A stretch of DNA of 64,000 nt from Doris montereyensis. Taxonomy: Eukaryota; Mollusca; Gastropoda; Nudibranchia; Dorididae. Made by a program: the position numbers and the translations under genes. Below, piece by piece: positions 44,945 to 56,490 of this stretch. The notes below the pieces were generated by a model. It was not told where the DNA came from. It searched no databases and saw only the letters and a program-made list of their open reading frames with translations. Each line of letters begins with the position of its first letter. The stretch's first letter is position 1. Location: contig JAXRKP010000359.1 in the NCBI GenBank assembly GCA_037039925.1, positions 242,501 to 306,500 of the forward strand, read 5' to 3'.

Positions 44945-46069
44945 ACTATTTGGACGATTATGTAGTGTGTTTATATTTTAATTGATTTGAAATTGAGAAT
45001 AAGTCTAATAAGTGTAGTATGGCATTATGTATCGTTACTGCTGGCTGCTATCTGTGCATGTAGCATTTGACAACTTTTGAGTGAGACCTAAAAATAATGA
45101 ATAATGGTTGATGGAAATGTTCACTGTCGCTAATTGAGCAATGAAGATTTTTTAAAAGTCATTTTCATTGAGTTGAATTCTCATGCAGACAGCAGGTACA
45201 GCTATTTTTAGATGTTTGAGAAAATACAGGTTTTTACAATACTGCTCCATATGCGGATGGCGATGGGCAGGGAAGATATGTACGCTGATCGAACTTGAAT
45301 TGATTTATCAACCTTTATCAGAACTTGAATCTCAAAGCAAGTTGATGATGGAGAAGTCGACAGAAGCGTTGTTGTCTGCTGTTTCCTAAAGATATATGAA
45401 TCTATAGTTAACTCTTTTATAGTAGAAAGATGCAACAAAATTTGTCAGCAGTCAAATTTTGAAATAGGCAGAGGTTTTTAATTTTTAACTGAACTGTACA
45501 AGTTTTAATGACCATCACAAATGGATGGGATTAACTGTAATATTGAAGGTTGCATTATTGAATTTATTTACTGCAGGATATTTTTTGCGAATTGTTATTG
45601 TTGAGAGTAATTATACACCTCTACTTAAATAAAATCTCAGATCTTCAACACCTTTTTGCATAGAAGATAAAATCATACCGGGACCAGAATTATTGATTAT
45701 TGTATGCCAGTTTTCTTATTCCTTCACTTAATCTATACAATCATTTTATCCAATTATATTATATAAACCTCTGTTCACCTCGTTATCCATTATGCTGATT
45801 TGGTCGGTGTTAAAATCTGTAACACACCATAAAGCTTTTATTATTTTGTAGACGTTCTTTGTTGAAGAAGAATAAAAGAAGAGAAAGGAGAGGTAAATCT
45901 GATATGAAGAATGTTTCGTCTCTTTACTATTTATTTCTTTGAATTTCTACACCCGTATTCATATTTTCTATTTAACTTGTAACACCCCCATCCCATCCCC
46001 ACGTCCACCGACTCTCCCTTATAGGAATCTAAATGTAATATATTATAAAGCACAAAATCAAAATTCTTT
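44945..46069 (+). other. Probable 3' UTR of the membrane form, then intron
   Basis: No other gene. Would carry the 3' UTR up to a polyadenylation site. AATAAA occurs at 45628-45633 and AATAAAAG near 45871. The extent is inferred. Confidence 0.4.
45628..45633 (+). terminator. LRCH: Candidate polyadenylation signal for the membrane form
   Basis: AATAAA about 685 bases after the stop at 44944, with T-rich sequence shortly after (CCTTTTTGC at 45651). Not proven to be used. Confidence 0.35.
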
Positions 46070-46138
46070 TTTCTTTCTTTATCAGTTCCTATTTCTACCT
46101 TCCTGTGTATGGGTTCAGAAGCCCGAGATGAACCTTCT

Positions 46139-46552
46139 TCAGGCTGCCCTGTCCTGGCATTTTCTGTTTCCTTCCAAAAAAGTTAAATTTCTTTGCTTTA
46201 ATGCCTCTTTTATATCTTCTTCCCACTTTCTCCGAGGTCTGCCTTTTGGTCTTTTACTTTGGTTTTCTGACTTAGCTATTCTATTGTCATTCATTCTCTT
46301 TACATGCCCAAACCATCTAAGTTGATTCATTTCTATCTTAGTTATAATGCCATCTGCTTTGGTTTGATCTCTTATTGTTGTGTTTCTGATTTTGTCTCTT
46401 TTAATTTTCCCTACTGCTCTTCTTAGATATTTCATTTCAGCAGCTTGTATTCTACTGTATTCTCTACTGTCAAAGGTCCAGGTTTCACTGCCATGGAGGA
46501 GAGTAGGACAATAAACTGTGTTGTATACTGTCATTTTGGTTTTTGTTGACAA
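46139..46552 (-). pseudogene. RTE-like LINE C-terminal domain (copy C)
   Basis: A 137-residue open segment containing [40 protein letters not shown] and the motifs LRWFGHVKRM and RPKGRPRRKWEEDI. This is the conserved end of RTE-group polyproteins after the RT thumb. It is the most intact copy of this region in the window. Confidence 0.85.
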
Positions 46553-48451
46553 TTCTTGTTTATCTATAAATGTCTTTTCTTTTGGATTCTCTGGCTGATT
46601 TCTTCTCTTAGTTTTCCTCTGAGTTAATCATTACTCCTAGGCAATTCTAGCTTTGAATTTGTTCTAAATTCTCCTGCCCAATTTAAGATCTTCAAGTGGT
46701 TTAGCTTCCCTAATTACTAGCATTTTTTGGGTTTTCTTTGCTCTTTTCTTTAATTCATTATTCATCAAGTTGATATTAGACTGAAGGTCACTTTCTGATT
46801 TTCCAAACAGAACTAAATCATCAGCAAATGAAAACATTGATACATTTACTGGTTTGAGCTTCCACATACCTACATTCAGTTTCTTCATTTTTGAGGATGC
46901 CTTTGTGATTGAATCCATGAATGTGATAAACAAAAGAGGACTTAGGATACAAACCCTGTTTTACTCCTATATCTACATCAAATTCTTCAGATATGTTTCC
47001 AGCTACTCTCTCTGCACATGTTGGTTTATTGTAAAAACTTGTAATGGCTTCTATTAAATTTTGCTCTTCATTGTGTTCTTTTTAAAGAATGCCATAGTTC
47101 GTTCCTCCTCAGTGTCAAATGTTTTTTCTAAGTAACTAAAACCAATAAAACACAGGTGCAAATCAATGTTTCTCTCAAGGAATATTTGTATTATATGTCT
47201 AATTATGAATATGTGGTCTTTTACACTTCTTCCTGGTCTTAATCCACTCTGATGTTCTTTAATCTGATCCTCTACTCTTGTCCTTAGTCTCATTTCAGAA
47301 TCCTAGCATACACTTTTCCTGGTACGCTAAGTAGTGATATCCTCTATAGTTTGAGTATTCCATAGTTGATCCTTTCTTGTGTATTGGTACTACCAGTTCC
47401 TTTTTCCAGCCATCCGCAACCTTGTTGGCCTTTCCTAATTTCACTTTCACTTTTCTTATAGCTGTTTGGAGTTCTTCCATCTTCCATCTTCAACTGTCTC
47501 ATCTGGATTACTTGTTACTCTTACTTATTGATCCGTACTCCTTGTTTCATATGTTCTGGAGGGATTATGTAATTGTTGAAAATACTTTCTAAATGTTTTC
47601 ATGATTTGGCTGTCTTCTTTCATTCTTTCCCTTTTGGTGTTCTCAATTTGTCGTATTGGGCATGCTTTATACGTTCTCATGCTCTTCATTGCACCCCAGA
47701 ACAGCTTTTGATTTCCTTGATAGCTTTCTTGAAGTCTTTGTCCAAACACTTCCCATTTTTCCTGTTTTTCTTTCCTCACTTCTTCTTTGGCGATAGTTCT
47801 TTTACTCATGTAATCTATCCTATCCTCTGGCCTCTTTGTTTACAAGTATTTCTTTCAGGCATCTTTCTTTTCTTTGATCTTAGTCTTGACATTCTCATTC
47901 CACCATGCTGTTCTTTTCCTACCTCCTTTAATTTGGTTCATTGCACCAAGCTGTTCTTTTCCTATGTCCTTTAAGTTGATTCCTACCACAGACCTCTTCA
48001 GCACAACTGAGGAGTGTTTTTTTTATTATACATTTGCCACTTTCTTCTACTGTGCTATCATTCATATCCACCTGCCTTTCACAGATAAATCTTTTTATCC
48101 TAGATACGTATATCTGTTTTATTATTGGTTTATTTAGTTTTCCTATTTTGAGTTTTGTAGCTTTTTCTCTGGTTACTCTTGCATCCATTGTATTGTAAAA
48201 AGGGAGCTGCTAACTGTCTATGACTTTTCACATCTGTCTTCATTTACCCTTGTATAGTTGTGGATATGAGGAAAAAAGGTGTTGGCTATTTCATGTTATT
48301 CTTTAGACAAAAATCTATTAGTCTCTCCATTTGAAGAAGTTGTCTCTCCTTCTTTACCTATCACTCCTGACGTTTCTACATTGTAGCCTACTCTAGCGTT
48401 TAAATCTCCCTTAAACCATTACTTTCTGTTTGAGTTTGAGATTCTCTGCAG

Positions 48452-48766
48452 CTATTTGTAAATCTTTTTCAAAAATATCGTTTTCTTTTTGGTTGCGTCT
48501 TCGTTTGGTCCATAAGCTATTATTAATTTAATTTCTCTTCCTCTTGGTTTAATATTTACCTCTAATAGCAGTGGGCTTATAAATTTCCAACTTTGTAGTA
48601 TCGTTTCATGCCTTTTATGTATTAGGAGGCCTACTCCTGCTCTAGCTCTATCTTTGACATCTACTCCTGAGAAGATTAAAATATGATTTGGTCCTACCTT
48701 TTCTATTCCTTGTCCTTTTTTCTTTGCCTCTGTAATGGCCAAAATGTCTATTTTGAATTTTTCCAT
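48452..48766 (-). pseudogene. RTE-like LINE endonuclease (copy C)
   Basis: MEKFKIDILAITEAKKKGQG includes the position of the catalytic Glu (ITEAK). FSGVDVKDRARAGVGLLIHK, then LLEVNIKPRGREIKLIIAYG with the following PNED. Apurinic/apyrimidinic-type nuclease that nicks target DNA. The upstream GTWNVRAIN-type start is partly readable at 48770-48830 in another frame. Confidence 0.85.
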
Positions 48767-49140
48767 TTTTTCAGCTAATTTTATCTCTTTTCTGTTAATT
48801 GCCCTAATATTCCATGTTCCAAAAATCAGTCCGTGCTCGTTTCCATGTTCGTCTTCGAAAGGTCAAGCCGGGTATATTGTATATTGTGTTTATTTCTCTG
48901 CATCAGTTGATTTTGGATAAGCAGGTTATTGGCCCACTATATCCTAGGTATATGATAGGGCTGTCACCTTAAGGCCCCCTACCAGGCCTTGTTATTTTCT
49001 GTCAGGGTTAACTCCCTTAGCCTGCCCAAAACCAGCCTGCAAGGCAGCAGGAGTCTCGAAGAGGGCGGGACCGTCTAATCCCCGTACAGGTGTTCACCTG
49101 TCCACTGCCCGGACAATATCAAAATGACTCTGGCTGCCAA

Positions 49141-49208
49141 TGTGTCTGTCTCTGTCTCTGTTTACCTCTCTTTCTCTCTATCTCTCTGTCTCTCTCACTC
49201 TGTCTGTC

Positions 49209-49290
<82 letters not shown>

Positions 49291-49325
49291 TCTCTCCTCT
49301 CTCCTCTCAGTCGTCTCTCTCTCAC
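49141..49325 (+). repeat. CT/CTGT microsatellite
   Basis: TCTG-type repeats pass into (CT)n, then CTCTCCTCT variants. It lies 50 bp beyond the 5' end of LINE copy C, the same association as at 4506-5235. Confidence 0.95.
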
Positions 49326-50464
49326 TCTGCATTTGGATTTTTTTGTTATGAGTGAACCATATTTGAAATGTGATATAATTTGATAGCCTTTTACTTTATA
49401 TTTTATTGACTTGTGTGCATTAATTGTGTTCACACCTCCAGTTTTGTTGTGATTTGAATAAAGTAGTTTCTTTCTGGATTATTTACTTCAACCTATACAA
49501 AATGGGAAGTTTGACCTGAAGACCTGCAACACTTGAAAGTTTTCCATTATTGTTGTTATAATCTTTACATTACAACATTCTGTTTCTGCAATCATAAGAT
49601 ATTTTAAAATTTTATGTTAATTTATCATGTTGCTGCAAAATTGTGTTTGCATGCAATCTTGTGTGTTTAAGGGTTTTAAAAAAAAAGTAATAACACAGAT
49701 GTTTTCCATTATATTTTATGTACAAGCCTCTGATGAACTGGTGCGCATAAGATTTATTATCGGGTGGGTGGGATGGGGGGCACCACCATTTCTTTCACCT
49801 TTGCCACTATATTATGTTCTTCATTTGTTCTGTCTGGTTACAGGATGATTCAGGCGTGATGTTGGTTTCTGCTTTACTTTCTTTCTGTTACATGTGTCTT
49901 TCATCACACGTTTTCCTTTTTATTTGCTCTGCGATCACCGCTTATGGTGATCTCAATAACCTGACAAGTTACAGTCGTATGCGATGTCAAATTGTTATCT
50001 GGGATTCAATTTTTATGACATGTAATGTTTGGTTGGTCCTTGGCTGGGAATTCTTTACCTCTTTGACGTTTATTTCATATTGCTGTCTCATTTTGATTCA
50101 TCCTGAGGTGAGCAAATATGGTGGACGGGGTAAATTACGATGAAACAGGAGGAGTATGGGATACGTAATATGTGATGAATAATCTCTATCCTGTTCTGAC
50201 AATAGTATCGGTCATCTTTATAATAATATGTAATGTATGTAGAGTCTAACCATTAAATTATATGTGATAATACAAGTGTCTACAATTTTTAATGGTATAC
50301 CACGGCTGTGTTTTATTGCTAATGCTGTAAGATACATCTTTCAATGACTGTATATATTTGACAATGTGATAAAAGTTCTAAAATATCCCTTTATGTTATG
50401 TAGAATTATGCTTTGCTCCATGTCATGTACAAGAGTTAACAATTTCCAGTTGTTAATGTGTTTT
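49326..50464. other. Spacer between head-to-head LINEs
   Basis: No gene. GCGATCACCGCTTATGGTGA at 49931 is a near-palindromic version of the dispersed motif, and TCCTGAGGTGAGCAAATATG at 50101 a second copy. Confidence 0.45.
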
Positions 50465-50510
50465 GCATTGTTTGTGCTGGGGAGTAGATGATCCCGCCCT
50501 CCACGAGTCT

Positions 50511-50645
50511 CCTGTTGCCTTGCAGGCAGGTCTTTGCTGACCAAAGGCTAAGGGAGTTAACCCTGAAAGAAAACAACCTGCTGCCTTGCAGGCCGGTCTT
50601 GAATGACTAAAGGCTAAGGGAGTTAACCCTGAGAGAAAATAACAA
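50511..50645 (+). repeat. Two 66-bp 5' UTR monomers of the RTE-like LINE
   Basis: CCTGTTGCCTTGCAGGCAGG (50511) and CCTGCTGCCTTGCAGGCCGG (50577) each lead to GGCTAAGGGAGTTAACCCTG. Copy C carries one such unit. Confidence 0.85.
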
Positions 50646-50804
50646 GGCCCGATAGGGGGGCCTCAAAGTGGCAGCCCCACCATCTACCTAGGGTACAGTG
50701 GGCTAATCCCCTGCTTATGCAAAACAACATGATTCAAAGTAACATATATAATGATATACCTGGCTTGAACTTTCAAGACGACTGGAAGGAAAAGAACAAG
50801 GACT

Positions 50805-51254
50805 GTGATTTTTGGAACATGGAATGTTAGGGCAATTAATGGAAAGGAGTTAGAATTAGCTGAAGAAATGGAAAAATTCAAAGTAGACATTTTAGCTATT
50901 ACAGAAACAAAGAAAAAAGGACAAGGAATAGAAAATGTAGGACCAAATCATATTTTAATCTTCTCAGGAGTAGATGTCAAAGATAGAATTAGAGCAGGAA
51001 TAGGCCTCCTAATGCATAAAAGGCAAGAAATGCTACTAGAAATTTTGAAATTTGTAAGCTCACGGCTATTAGAGGTAAATATTAAACCAAAAGGAAGAGA
51101 AATTAAATTATTAATAGCTTATGGACCAAACGAAGATGCCACCAAAGAAGAAAAAGATATCTTCGAAAATGATTTTAAAATAGTTGCACAGAATCTCAAA
51201 CCCTTGAAACAGAAATTCATGGTTTTGCTAAGTTTTAGGAGATTTAAATGCTAG
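50805..51254 (+). pseudogene. RTE-like LINE endonuclease (copy D)
   Basis: MIFGTWNVRAINGKELELAE has the metal-binding Asn of this nuclease family. DILAITETKKKGQG carries the catalytic Glu, followed by DVKDRIRAGIGLLMHKRQEM and LLIAYGPNEDATKEEKDIF. The frame is lost near 51230. The continuation GDLNARVGN-like (near 51240) and CEKPMIDYIMV (near 51435) lie in the next frame. Confidence 0.88.
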
Positions 51255-51460
51255 AGTAGGCAACAATGTAGAAACATCAGGAGGAGTAATAGGTAGAGAA
51301 GGAGAGACAACAACTTCTCCAAATGGAGAGAGACTAATAGATTTTTGCCTAAAGAATAACATGAAAATAGCTAACACATTTTTTCCTCATAAAGATATAC
51401 ACAAATATACAGGAGTAAATGAAGACAGATGTGAAAAGCCAATGATAGACTACATAATGG

Positions 51461-51606
51461 TTAGTAGCTCCCTTTTTTACAGTACAATGGATGCTAGAGT
51501 AAGCAGAGGAGCTGAAATATTTAGTGATAATAGTTAGCAGCTCCCTTTTTTACAGTACAATGGATGCTAGAGTAAGCAGAGGAGCTGAAATATTTAGTGA
51601 TCATCA
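51461..51606 (+). repeat. 73-bp tandem duplication in LINE copy D
   Basis: The block TTAGTAGCTCCCTTTTTTAC begins at 51461 and recurs almost unchanged at 51534. Because 73 is not a multiple of three, it shifts the frame. It is absent from copies B and C. Confidence 0.9.
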
Positions 51607-52141
51607 CCTAGTGATAGCCAAAATGAGATTATTAACTGAAGAAAACAAACAGAAAAGGGAAGAGAAGAAAGCTACTAAACTCAAAATAGAAGAACTAAAT
51701 AAACCAATGGTAAAACAAATGTACCAATCCAGGATAAAAAGATCTATCAGTGTAAGGCAGATGGATTTGAAGGAAAGCACAATAGAAGAAAAGTGGCAAA
51801 TATATAAAGAAACACTCCTCAGTTGAACTGAAGTGATCTGTGGTAGGAAACAAATTAAAGGAGATATGAAAAGAACAGCATGGTGGAATGAGAATGTCAA
51901 GACTAAGATCAAAGAAAAGAAAGATGCCTGGAAGAAATACTTGCAAACAAAGAGAGCAGAGGATAGGATAGATTGCCTGAATAAAAGAACTATCGCCAAA
52001 GAGGAAGTTAGGAAAGCAAAACAGGAACAGTGGGAAGACTTGGACAAAGACTTCAAGAAAGCTATCAAGGAAATCGAAAGCTGTTCTGGGAGCAATGAAG
52101 AGCATGAGAAAGACCAAAGCATGCCCAATACGACAAATTAA
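51524..52141 (+). pseudogene. RTE-like LINE linker region (copy D)
   Basis: Frames 51524-51826 and 51833-52141: MRLLTEENKQKREEKKATKL, YQSRIKRSISVRQMDLKEST, then RTAWWNENVKTKIKEKKDAW and EEVRKAKQEQWEDLDKDFKK. Basic helical region between nuclease and RT. Confidence 0.75.
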
Positions 52142-52599
52142 GAATGCCAAAGGAGAAATAATGAAAGGAGATAGCGAAATTATGGAAACGTAGAGGAAGT
52201 ATTGTCAACAATTACATAATCCCTCAGGAACATATGAAACAAGGAGTAAAGATCAATTATTAAGAGTAACAAGTAATCGAGATGAGACAGCTGAAAATGT
52301 AGATATCTCAATGGAAGAACTTCAAACAGGTATAAGAAAAGTGAAATTAGGAAAAGCCCCAGGAGCAGATCAAGTTTATCCAGAAATGATTGAAAACCAA
52401 GGAGAGAGGCAGACAAACTACTACATGCAATATGTCAAGAAGCATGGAAGTCCAAAAGGTGCCAGACGAAAAAGGGAACGGTAGTACCAATACATAAGAA
52501 AGGATCAACTATGGAATGCTCAAACTATAGAGGGATATCACTACTTAGGGTACCAGGAAAAGTGTATGCTAGGATTCTGGAAATGAGACTAAGAAAAGA

Positions 52600-53173
52600 G
52601 TAGAGGATCAGATTGAAGAGCATCAGAGTGGATTTAGACCAGAAAGAAGTGTACAAGACCACATTTTACAATTAGACAAATAATAGAAACATTCCTTGAG
52701 AGAAACATTGACTTGCACCTGTGTTTTATTGACTTAGAAAAGGCATTTGACACTGAGGAGGGACAAACTATGGCATTCCTTAAAAGCACAATGTAGAGCA
52801 AAACTTAATAGAAGCCATTAAAAGTTTTTACAATAAACCAACATGTGTAGTGAGAGTAGCTGTAAATGTATCTGAAGAATTTGATGTAGATATAGGAGTA
52901 AGACAGTGTTATATCGTAAGTCCTCTTTTGTTTATCACATTTATGGATTCAGTCGCAAAGGCATCCTCAAACATAAAGAAACTGAATGTAGGTATGTGGA
53001 AGCTCAAACCAATAAATGTATCAATACTTTCATTTGCTGATGATTTAATTCTGTTTGGAAAATCAGAAAGGGACCTCCAGTCAAATATCAACATAATGAA
53101 CAATGAATTAAATAAAAGAGGAATGAGAGTAAATGCAAAGAAAACCAAAACAATGCTAGTAACAAAATCTTAA
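52600..53173 (+). pseudogene. RTE-like LINE reverse transcriptase (copy D)
   Basis: 52610-52760 holds a HQSGFRP.RSVQDHI block and DLHLCFIDLEKAFDT with the first catalytic Asp, across frameshifts. 52850-53173 is open with VSEEFDVDIGVRQCYIVSPL (the usual QGC is QCY), LFITFMDSVAKASS, SILSFADDLILFGKSERDLQ with the catalytic FADD, and RGMRVNAKKTKTMLV. The C-terminal domain follows in broken form to 53690. Confidence 0.88.
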
Positions 53174-53815
53174 ATTAGGCAGGGAGAATTTAGAACCAGT
53201 TTAAAGCTACAATTACTTAGGAGTAATGATTAAATCAGAGGGAAAACTAAGAGAAGAAATCAGCCAGGGAATCCAAAAGGCAAATGTAATAGAAAGGCAT
53301 TTGTAGGTAAACAAGAATTGTTGTCAACAAAAACCAAAATGGCAGTATACAACACAGTTTATTGTCCTACTCTCCTCTATGGCAGTGAAACGTGGACCTT
53401 AGACAATAGGGACTACAGTAGAGTGCAGGCAGTCAAAATGAAATATCTAAGAAGTAGGGAAAACTAAAAGAGACAAAATCAGAAACACAACAATAAGAGA
53501 TCAAAACAAAGCAGATAGCATAAAAACTAAGATAGAAATGAATCAACTGAGATGGTTTGGGCATGTTAACAGAATGAATGACATTAGCATAGCTAAATCA
53601 GTATACAGTGCTAAAACTTGAGGTAAAAGACCAAAAGGCAGACCTCGGAGAGAGTGGGAAGAAGATATAAAAGAGGCATTAACGCAAAGAAATTAAACTT
53701 TCCCCGGAAGAAAACAGAAAATGTCAGGACAGGGCAGCCTGGAGAAAGATCATTTCGGGCATCTAAAACCCATACACCAGAAGGTAGAATGGGAACTGAT
53801 AAAGAAAGAGAAAGC

Positions 53816-54020
53816 ATTGTTTGTGGTGTCCGTAACTTACCGGACTTCAGGTTGTGAGGTTCTGGGTTCGAATCTTGCCAATGCTTGGTCTGACATTGTT
53901 CTTCCCTGGAAGGACACTTAACATGCCATTCCCCATTCTTGCACATGCATAGCAGCACAAACGGGGGAGGAATCCGCCATAGACTAGCGTCTTGTAATGG
54001 CCTTAAAACAACTTTTTGTG
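53816..54020 (+). mobile_element. tRNA-derived SINE at the 3' end of LINE copy D
   Basis: GGTTCTGGGTTCGAATCTTG carries a B box (GGTTCGAATCT). Downstream body AGACTAGCGTCTTGTAATGG matches the SINE at 6340. It abuts the LINE tail directly. Confidence 0.65.
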
Positions 54021-54223
54021 TTGTTTTTCTCTTTTTTGGGTGTGCACACGCACGTCTTTGACTCATCGTAAGTTGTGAACATTCATAGAATATTCGGCCT
54101 TTGTATGTGATGTGTACATAAGATTTTGAGTTGATTTAGATCTACTTTTCAGTTTGGTTGATGTATATGCCATGGCTGTGAATGAAACAGTTTTTTCTTC
54201 CATTCAACATTCCGTTGGTAACT

Positions 54224-54500
54224 GATGATAATAATAATAATAACACTTTATTCATCCAATGAAGGAAATTACATTATGTTCCTCATAAATAAGTTTAAAA
54301 ATCATAATACATATTCATAATTAAAATTGCTAAACATTAATGCAGTAATATAATAAGAGTATTAGTATGACAAGTACATCACAAAAATGCATAAGATATA
54401 CAACCTCCCCCCTTACCCACACACACACACACACAACCGACCCCCTCACACACGCCTCGGTCAAAGCTCATTCATCCATGCTCATCCCCCCACTGCCATT
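54224..54500 (-). mobile_element. CR1/Rex1-like LINE 3' end, truncated
   Basis: On the minus strand it ends GGATGAATAAAGTGTTATTATT, as does the element at 1-3020. It includes GGATGAATGAGCTTTGACCG and a GT-rich tract. Only the 3' UTR is present. Confidence 0.85.
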
Positions 54501-55898
54501 GGTTTTTGGATGTGACAGTTTATGTAATCTACAATATTCTTGCACCAGATTGTCTGCTTTTTGTATGAAATATCTATGATTTCCTGTTTGTCTTCCAAAA
54601 ATATAACTTTGTTTTGTTTTTTAAAGCCTGCAAATCATTTGTTCGGAAAATATGAGTTGTTGTTAATTTTGACATTGTTCTGGGTATCTTAGTTGAAAAT
54701 ATATTACGTTAAAAAGAGATTTGTAAGGAAATTAATAGGATTGTGCTAATCATCAAAACTTCGATAACAAGAAAAGAAAAGAAGAAAAAAATAAGAACTA
54801 GAAAATATTGATATCGATTAATGATGATGACAGGTTTGCAGGTTATTATTTCTTCAGATAAACGCAGCTAGTCTTCCATTTTTTGTATTCTTAGCTAAGA
54901 TTAATATTAATTATTAGCACTAACATTTGTTATAGATACCTCTATTTTATTTCTGTAGTCATAGCTGCCAATCAGTAGGTATAAAATGTATTTAGTACGT
55001 TTTTTTGGCTTTGAGTCCACAAGTTTGTATTTACCTTGAAAAGTGTGATATGAGGGTTAACTGTAAGTTTTGTTTAAAGAAACCCTAAGTCAATGGTAGA
55101 GACTGCAAGAGATGGGGATGAAAGTATTGAGACACCATTCTGAGTTCACAAAACTACTGTCACATTTCACCGGAAAGACCGACTGTTGATAGACTTTTTG
55201 TTATTTAACTTAAAGGGAGTAAATTCAAGAAGTTAAACTATCAATGTCTTCTACAATATTGCAAAGCATCGTGCAAGTTAGAATTAGTTTGCATGGTAAG
55301 AGTTGATTGGCAGCTACGTGTAGATGAATTCAAGTAGTGTTATGGAATTGTACATTTTGATGTTTTGTGAGAAGTATTTTGTATAACAATCATATTCATT
55401 TATTTATACTGGATGAGTTTATTGTATAAATATACAATATAAACAATATGTTTGTCCAAGTGTGTAGCAGTGAATAGGCTTAAACCAAACAATTACGTAT
55501 TTGACAGCCCTGATATTTTGATCATATATATGTTAAGCCAATGTCATCAGTTTTTCGGATGTTGGTTGGTTGGTTGTGTGATCTGTTTCTTCTTCTTCTT
55601 CTTTAGACTAACTCAATTCTTGAGTATTACTGTCAGTGCACATGATTATGAATTTAATCATGGTTAATCAAATTTTGATTGTGAAAAAGAAAATGTTATG
55701 ATGTTTTTCATAACATAACCTTTAAACAGAATTTATGTCCATTTTTCTCTCTTTTATCTCTTGAAATAAAACAACATCAAGACAAAAGAACAAAAAGCAA
55801 CCAAAACAAAACAATACCGAAAAACATTAAGAAAAACATAAAAGGTCACACCATGTATATTTTTTCACACTTTTTCGTCCCTGCGTGTCATATTCTAG
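54501..55898. other. Intron sequence before the soluble-tail exon
   Basis: AT-rich, no gene or transposon recognised. The last 40 bases are pyrimidine-rich and supply the acceptor TCATATTCTAG. Confidence 0.4.
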
Positions 55899-56012
55899 GA
55901 ACAAATCTGTGGAGCCCAGGACATCTTTGAGGAGAAGGGCATCTCTCGTGTGGCCATCACGGTGGCCGCCCTAGTCGCCATAGGAACCAACCCCAAGCAG
56001 TCGGCAGTTTGA
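55899..56012 (+). CDS. LRCH: LRCH alternative last exon with soluble tail
   Basis: A phase-0 terminal exon of 37 codons plus stop after TCATATTCTAG. EQICGAQDIFEEKGISRVAI and TVAALVAIG complete the last helices of the CH domain. The tail TNPKQSAV follows and then TGA. There is no hydrophobic anchor. It follows KIGVGA of exon 2 in frame, exactly as exon 44765 does, so the two are alternatives. Its sequence (C..QDI.EEKG...VA.TV.AL) is the more CH-typical of the two, resembling soluble LRCH1/2-type ends. An opposite-strand open frame over this exon is a shadow. Confidence 0.86.
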   Translation, partial: EQICGAQDIFEEKGISRVAITVAALVAIGTNPKQSAV

Positions 56013-56320
56013 CAGTTAGGAGAGTTGCTTGCTGGAATGGCTGGCAATGTCATCATGCTGGCACTGTTCATCACAGCCACGGACATCATGGGCATACCTA
56101 TCTGCCCATATCTTTGAGGCTACTAGGCTCCGTTTGAGAATTCATCCCGTTTATCCATAATCAGCAATGACTCCTTTTTTTGTCTCCTTTTCTCTTTCTT
56201 TTTTCTTCATTTTCATTTAGCGGTGTCATTGTTTTTAAAATATTTTTGTACTTTAAAAATACATATTTCAACAGATATCTCACCCCTCTGTATTTTCTTA
56301 ATATTCAAAAAACATATCTT

Positions 56321-56324
<4 letters not shown>

Positions 56325-56415
<91 letters not shown>

Positions 56416-56490
56416 ACAGAGACATGGAGATGGATATATATATATATATAATATATATATATATAACACACAGAGACATGGAGATGGATA
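56325..56490 (+). repeat. TA microsatellite with duplicated flank
   Basis: (TA)n at about 56325-56411 and again at 56437-56463. ACACAGAGACATGGAGATGG occurs after each tract (56415 and 56468), so tract and flank were duplicated together. Confidence 0.9.

Larger units (their letters stand above)
46070..49090 (-). mobile_element. RTE-like LINE, copy C, nearly full length
   Basis: Minus strand. 5' UTR monomer at 48975-49080 (complement of GGGTTAACTCCCTTAGCC). Endonuclease 48452-48766 (ILAITEAKKKGQGIEKVGPN, GVGLLIHKRHETIL). Linker 47525-48188. RT: HQSGLRPGRSVKDHIFIIRH (47054-47293), SFADDLVLFGKSESDLQSNI (46664-46933). C-terminal domain 46139-46552 (HGSETWTFDSREYSRIQAAE, NQLRWFGHVKRMNDNRIAKS, GRPRRKWEEDIKEALKQRNL). 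3' tail near 46075. Broken by frameshifts. Orientation is opposite to copy D. Confidence 0.9.
50465..53815 (+). mobile_element. RTE-like LINE, copy D, nearly full length
   Basis: Two 5' UTR monomers (50511-50645), then endonuclease from the ATG at 50805, linker, RT, C-terminal domain, and tail GGTAGAATGGGAACTGATAA ending near 53815. Frameshifts at several points and a 73-bp tandem duplication at 51461 inactivate it. It is the clearest reference copy for the family. It points away from copy C. Confidence 0.9.

Noticed and set aside
55895..56095. 66-codon minus-strand frame
   Set aside because: Antisense shadow of LRCH exon 55899-56012 and its 3' UTR; the + strand reading has CH-domain conservation and splice signals.
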